From: Candidatus Woesearchaeota archaeon
GTDB taxonomy: Archaea; Nanobdellota; Nanobdellia; Woesearchaeales; JAGVYO01
DNA: 7,981 nt
Direction of reading: 5' to 3'
NCBI GenBank assembly: GCA_018303225.1
Contig: JAGVYO010000037.1
Coordinates: forward strand, 1-7,981
Below are positions 5,661-7,981 of the stretch, piece after piece (positions within the stretch are counted from its first letter, which is position 1; each line of letters opens with the position of its first letter). The position numbers and the translations under genes are program-made. The notes under the pieces were generated by a model, which was not told the origin of the DNA, ran no database searches, and saw only the letters and a list, made by a program, of their open reading frames with translations.

Positions 5661-6416
5661 ATGAAAAATTTCACCATACGGCTTGCCAAAGAAGCCGGAA
5701 AGATTCTCATGAGGCATTACGGCCGCGTGAAGATGGCCCGGGAAAAATTCAAGGACAATTGGGTCACCAATGCGGACCTGGAATCGGAACGAATGATCAT
5801 CACTGCGATACAGAAAAAATACCCTTCCCATTCCATCCTATCTGAGGAGAAAGGAAAACTTGACAAGAAATCCGACTACAAATGGATTATTGACCCGTTG
5901 GACGGGACGCACAATTACCTCCAGGGGCTGCCTATTTTTGGGGTCTCGATCGGTCTGGAATACCGGAAAGAGGTTATTTTAGGCGTCATCTACCTTCCTG
6001 TATATGGGTGGTTATTCACGGTCGAGAAAGGGAAAGGGGCATTTCTCAACGGCAGGCGGATTCATGTCTCCAGGCGTTCGTTGCACCAATCCATGCTGAT
6101 GTATGACGGCTCTATCAATACCCATCGGAGGTCCAAGCTGCGCTTATTGGATTTGATGGCACGCTACATCTTCCGCATCCGCATCTCAGGCGCGGCTGTC
6201 TTTGACCTGGTGTCGGTGGCGCAGGGGACTTCTGACATCTCCATCGCCATGGAAACAAAGCCATGGGATGTCGCAGCCGGCTTTTTGCTGGTCCGCGAAG
6301 CAGGCGGCACGGTGACCGACTTCAGGGGCCATCCGATTGACCATTACACGGGCAAGTTCGTGGCCAGCAACGGAAAGCTCCACGGCCAAGTGATAAAACT
6401 GACTAAACGTTTCTAG
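5661..6416 (+). CDS. Inositol monophosphatase family phosphatase
   Basis: This 251-residue protein belongs to the Mg2+- or Li+-sensitive sugar phosphatase superfamily. Metal-site residues are all visible: Glu62/Glu63 in SEEKG, Asp78 and Asp81 in IDPLDGTHNY, and Asp203 in PWDVAAGFLLVREAGG. The usual GAFLNGRRIHVS strand-turn is at 127-137. Archaeal members often act both on inositol-1-phosphate (for inositol lipids or osmolytes) and on fructose-1,6-bisphosphate in gluconeogenesis; the sequence does not decide which applies here. The length is typical and the gene looks intact. The ATG at 5661 is preferred because the TATA box sits at the leaderless distance. It is transcribed away from proC, and its stop is 62 bases from the next start on the same strand, which has its own promoter. 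Confidence 0.92.
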   Translation: MKNFTIRLAKEAGKILMRHYGRVKMAREKFKDNWVTNADLESERMIITAIQKKYPSHSILSEEKGKLDKKSDYKWIIDPLDGTHNYLQGLPIFGVSIGLEYRKEVILGVIYLPVYGWLFTVEKGKGAFLNGRRIHVSRRSLHQSMLMYDGSINTHRRSKLRLLDLMARYIFRIRISGAAVFDLVSVAQGTSDISIAMETKPWDVAAGFLLVREAGGTVTDFRGHPIDHYTGKFVASNGKLHGQVIKLTKRF

Positions 6417-6453
6417 TGTTCTTCTATAGGAAAGTTTATAAATAATGAACACT
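6415..6453 (+). promoter_or_regulatory. TATA box inside a 7-base inverted repeat, promoter of wHTH-lyase
   Basis: GGAAAG (BRE-like) precedes TTTATAAAT (6435-6443), the clearest archaeal TATA box in the window, predicting transcription start near 6465. AGTGTTC (6415-6421) and GAACACT (6447-6453) form a perfect inverted repeat around the box with a 25-base spacer. A bound regulator at this site would compete with TBP/TFB. The TATA call is firm. The operator reading is inference, since 7-base inverted arms are common by chance. Confidence 0.6.
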
Positions 6454-6465
6454 TACTCTTGGATC

Positions 6466-6473
6466 GGGAGGTG
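6466..6473 (+). promoter_or_regulatory. Shine-Dalgarno site deciding the GTG start of wHTH-lyase
   Basis: GGGAGGTG sits five bases before the GTG at 6479. It supports translation starting with the winged-helix domain rather than at the internal ATG (residue 79) near the lyase boundary, which lacks a well-placed site. Confidence 0.7.
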
Positions 6474-6478
6474 GCCTT

Positions 6479-7981
6479 GTGGATCTTGCAGAACTGTTCA
6501 CCAAGAAGAACGTGGAAATTCTGGATTTGCTGATGAAGAAGCCGTTCCATATCCGCGAGATTGCGGCGCAATTGAAATGCTCCCCTGCCAAAGTCCACGG
6601 CACCATCCAGCTGTTCAAGCGCATCGGACTGGCGAAAGAGGTCCACTACAAGAACCGGAAAGTGGTGGTGCTGGAAAAGAACAACGGCGTATTGGAGCAG
6701 ATCCGCGCGCTGATGCATCCGGAACGGAAAAAGACCGAGCCCGGCACGACCATCGGCCTGTTCGAGAATATCAGCCCGCTGGATTTCCGCTATTACGGAA
6801 GGGACGAGAGGCTGCTGCAGGAGGTTGCTCCGTACCTATCCGAAGAGGGCTTTGTCCGCTACCTGGCCAAGGTGGAATCTGCGCTGACGCGGACATTGGC
6901 CGACAGAGGCATCTGCTCGCAGGCGATTGCGGATGAGGTGGAAAGGGCTGCCAATCAGGTGACTGCCCGGGAAGTATACGCCGAAGAGGACCGCATCAAG
7001 CATAACATCCGTGCCTTGGCCAATTGCATCCGAAACAAGGTCTCTGAAGAAGCCAAGCCGTTTGTGCATTATACAGCCACTTCGCACGACATCATCTGTA
7101 CGGCAGATGCGGCACGGTACAACGATTTTGTGATTGAAGTATTGTGGAACCACATGCTGGCCTTTGAAAAAACGCTGATTGAGCTGGCCGAACGTGAAAA
7201 GCATACGGTGCAGATCGGACGGACGCACGGCCAGCATGCCGAACCGATCACTTTTGGATTTGCGGTTGCGCAATATGTCTCCCGCTTCGGGAATGCGATG
7301 GAACAGATCCACAAAACAGCCAATAACCTGCGCGGCAAGATGGCCGGTGCCGTAGGCGCCTACAACGCCTCTTCGCTGTCCTTTACAGACCCCACTGCAT
7401 TTGAGAAGGAGGTCCTGGGCCGGCTGGGCATCAAGCCATCGCCCATCTCCACCCAGGTGGTAGCGGCTGAGTACATGTCGGATTTTGTCCATTCCATTCT
7501 ATCTGCCTTTAGCGTTCTCGCCAACCTGGCCGATGACATGCGGCACCTGCAGCGCTCGGAGATTGGTGAGGTAGGCGAATTCTTTGAAGCACAGCAGGTC
7601 GGCAGTTCCACGATGCCGCAGAAGCGCAATCCGATCAATTTTGAGAACGTAAAAAGCATGTGGAAGGTATTTGCCCCCCGGATGCTCACTTCCTACATGG
7701 ACCAGGTTTCCGAGCACCAGCGGGATCTGACGAATTCCGCGTCCTCGCGGTTTACCCCGGAGATCCTGGTCGGCTTTCTGGCGTCTCTTATCCGGATCAA
7801 CCGGGTGATGAAGAAGCTGGTGGTGGATAAGAACAATCTAAAGAAGAATTTTGACCAGAATAAGGATATGATCACCGCGGAGCCGCTGTATATCCTGTTG
7901 GCCTCGCACAACCTTCCCGATGCGCATGAGTACGTGCGGGAAAAGACCCTGGACAGCCAGCGCACTGGGAAACCGCTGCGG
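6479..7981 (+). CDS. purB: Winged-helix domain fused to adenylosuccinate-lyase-like enzyme, 3' end outside window
   Basis: The frame is open for 501 codons to the right edge with no stop. Residues 3-78 form a winged helix: KKNVEILDLLMKKP, then the HTH (HIREIAAQLKCSPAKVHGTI) and a wing with KNRKVVVLEK. After a short linker the lyase starts at GLFENISPLDFRYYG (93-107). Lyase-superfamily motifs follow: VHYTATSHDI (His197, equivalent of the first catalytic histidine), QIGRTHGQHAEPITFG (245-260, His250), and the mobile catalytic loop GSSTMPQKRNPI (375-386). These fit PurB, which cleaves adenylosuccinate and SAICAR in purine synthesis, better than argininosuccinate lyase. Another member of the superfamily cannot be excluded. 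By family length about 40-60 residues are missing at the right edge. PurB is normally free-standing, so the fused DNA-binding domain is unusual and suggests autoregulation or moonlighting. The symbol applies to the lyase part. Confidence 0.82.
   Translation, partial: MDLAELFTKKNVEILDLLMKKPFHIREIAAQLKCSPAKVHGTIQLFKRIGLAKEVHYKNRKVVVLEKNNGVLEQIRALMHPERKKTEPGTTIGLFENISPLDFRYYGRDERLLQEVAPYLSEEGFVRYLAKVESALTRTLADRGICSQAIADEVERAANQVTAREVYAEEDRIKHNIRALANCIRNKVSEEAKPFVHYTATSHDIICTADAARYNDFVIEVLWNHMLAFEKTLIELAEREKHTVQIGRTHGQHAEPITFGFAVAQYVSRFGNAMEQIHKTANNLRGKMAGAVGAYNASSLSFTDPTAFEKEVLGRLGIKPSPISTQVVAAEYMSDFVHSILSAFSVLANLADDMRHLQRSEIGEVGEFFEAQQVGSSTMPQKRNPINFENVKSMWKVFAPRMLTSYMDQVSEHQRDLTNSASSRFTPEILVGFLASLIRINRVMKKLVVDKNNLKKNFDQNKDMITAEPLYILLASHNLPDAHEYVREKTLDSQRTGKPLR

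Noticed and set aside
5520..5831. Minus-strand open frame of 103 residues across the IMPase start
   Set aside because: It runs over the palindrome, the TATA box and the start of a clear IMPase gene, and has no domain or ribosome site.
6445..6936. Plus-strand frame of 163 residues at the start of the wHTH-lyase gene
   Set aside because: It is out of frame with a 501-codon open frame that has a winged helix and the lyase motifs. Its residue composition (Gly, Arg and Ala rich) is typical of a shadow.

Overview
The window looks archaeal. Several genes are preceded by AT-rich TATA-like boxes at the archaeal distance, with purine-rich BRE-like bases in front of two of them, and one of these genes appears nearly leaderless. 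An ATP-cone/Mrr-type protein of a kind I associate with archaea is also present. Shine-Dalgarno sites occur as well (clear at proC and the wHTH-lyase). The mixture of leaderless and SD-led genes and the compact layout would suit a euryarchaeal or DPANN-type genome, but the lineage is not fixed by the sequence.

Layout: positions 1-827 (+) hold the 3' part of an alpha/beta-hydrolase (lipase/esterase-like) gene that enters from the left edge. On the minus strand follow an AT-rich orphan HNH endonuclease (955-1296), an ATP-cone protein whose nuclease domain lacks its catalytic core (1378-2085), and then proline biosynthesis read right to left: proC (4569-5366), an unrecognised 83-residue gene (4321-4572), proA (3047-4309) and a damaged proB (2152-2884). 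From 5661 the plus strand carries an inositol-monophosphatase-family gene and then a long open frame from 6479 to the right edge. That frame encodes a winged-helix domain fused to an adenylosuccinate-lyase-like enzyme.

How the genes fit together: ProB, ProA and ProC convert glutamate to proline. proC, the 83-residue gene and proA are tightly coupled (4-base ATGA overlap, then an 11-base gap). proB lies 162 bases beyond proA and carries a frame break at about 2270 together with loss of the glycine-rich GTGGM-type loop, so glutamate 5-kinase is probably inactive if the sequence is right. Its downstream neighbour has a clean in-frame loss of its nuclease core.

Main unexplained signal: two copies of one composite non-coding element (2930-3028 and 5509-5582) lie in the same orientation upstream of proB and proC. 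Each has the same 14-base block, a near-perfect palindrome with a 3-base loop, and an AT-rich tail at almost the same distance. The one internal base pair that differs between the palindromes differs on both arms, so symmetry is kept. This looks like a shared operator or structured leader for the proline genes. A second possible circuit is the wHTH-lyase gene, whose TATA box is flanked by 7-base inverted repeats that share a 9-base half-site with the proC/IMPase divergent region.

Non-coding stretches: no gene-free stretch exceeds 300 bases. The longest (5367-5660) holds the divergent proC/IMPase promoters and one composite element. 828-954 shows nothing convincing. I saw no tRNA, rRNA, CRISPR array or insertion sequence.
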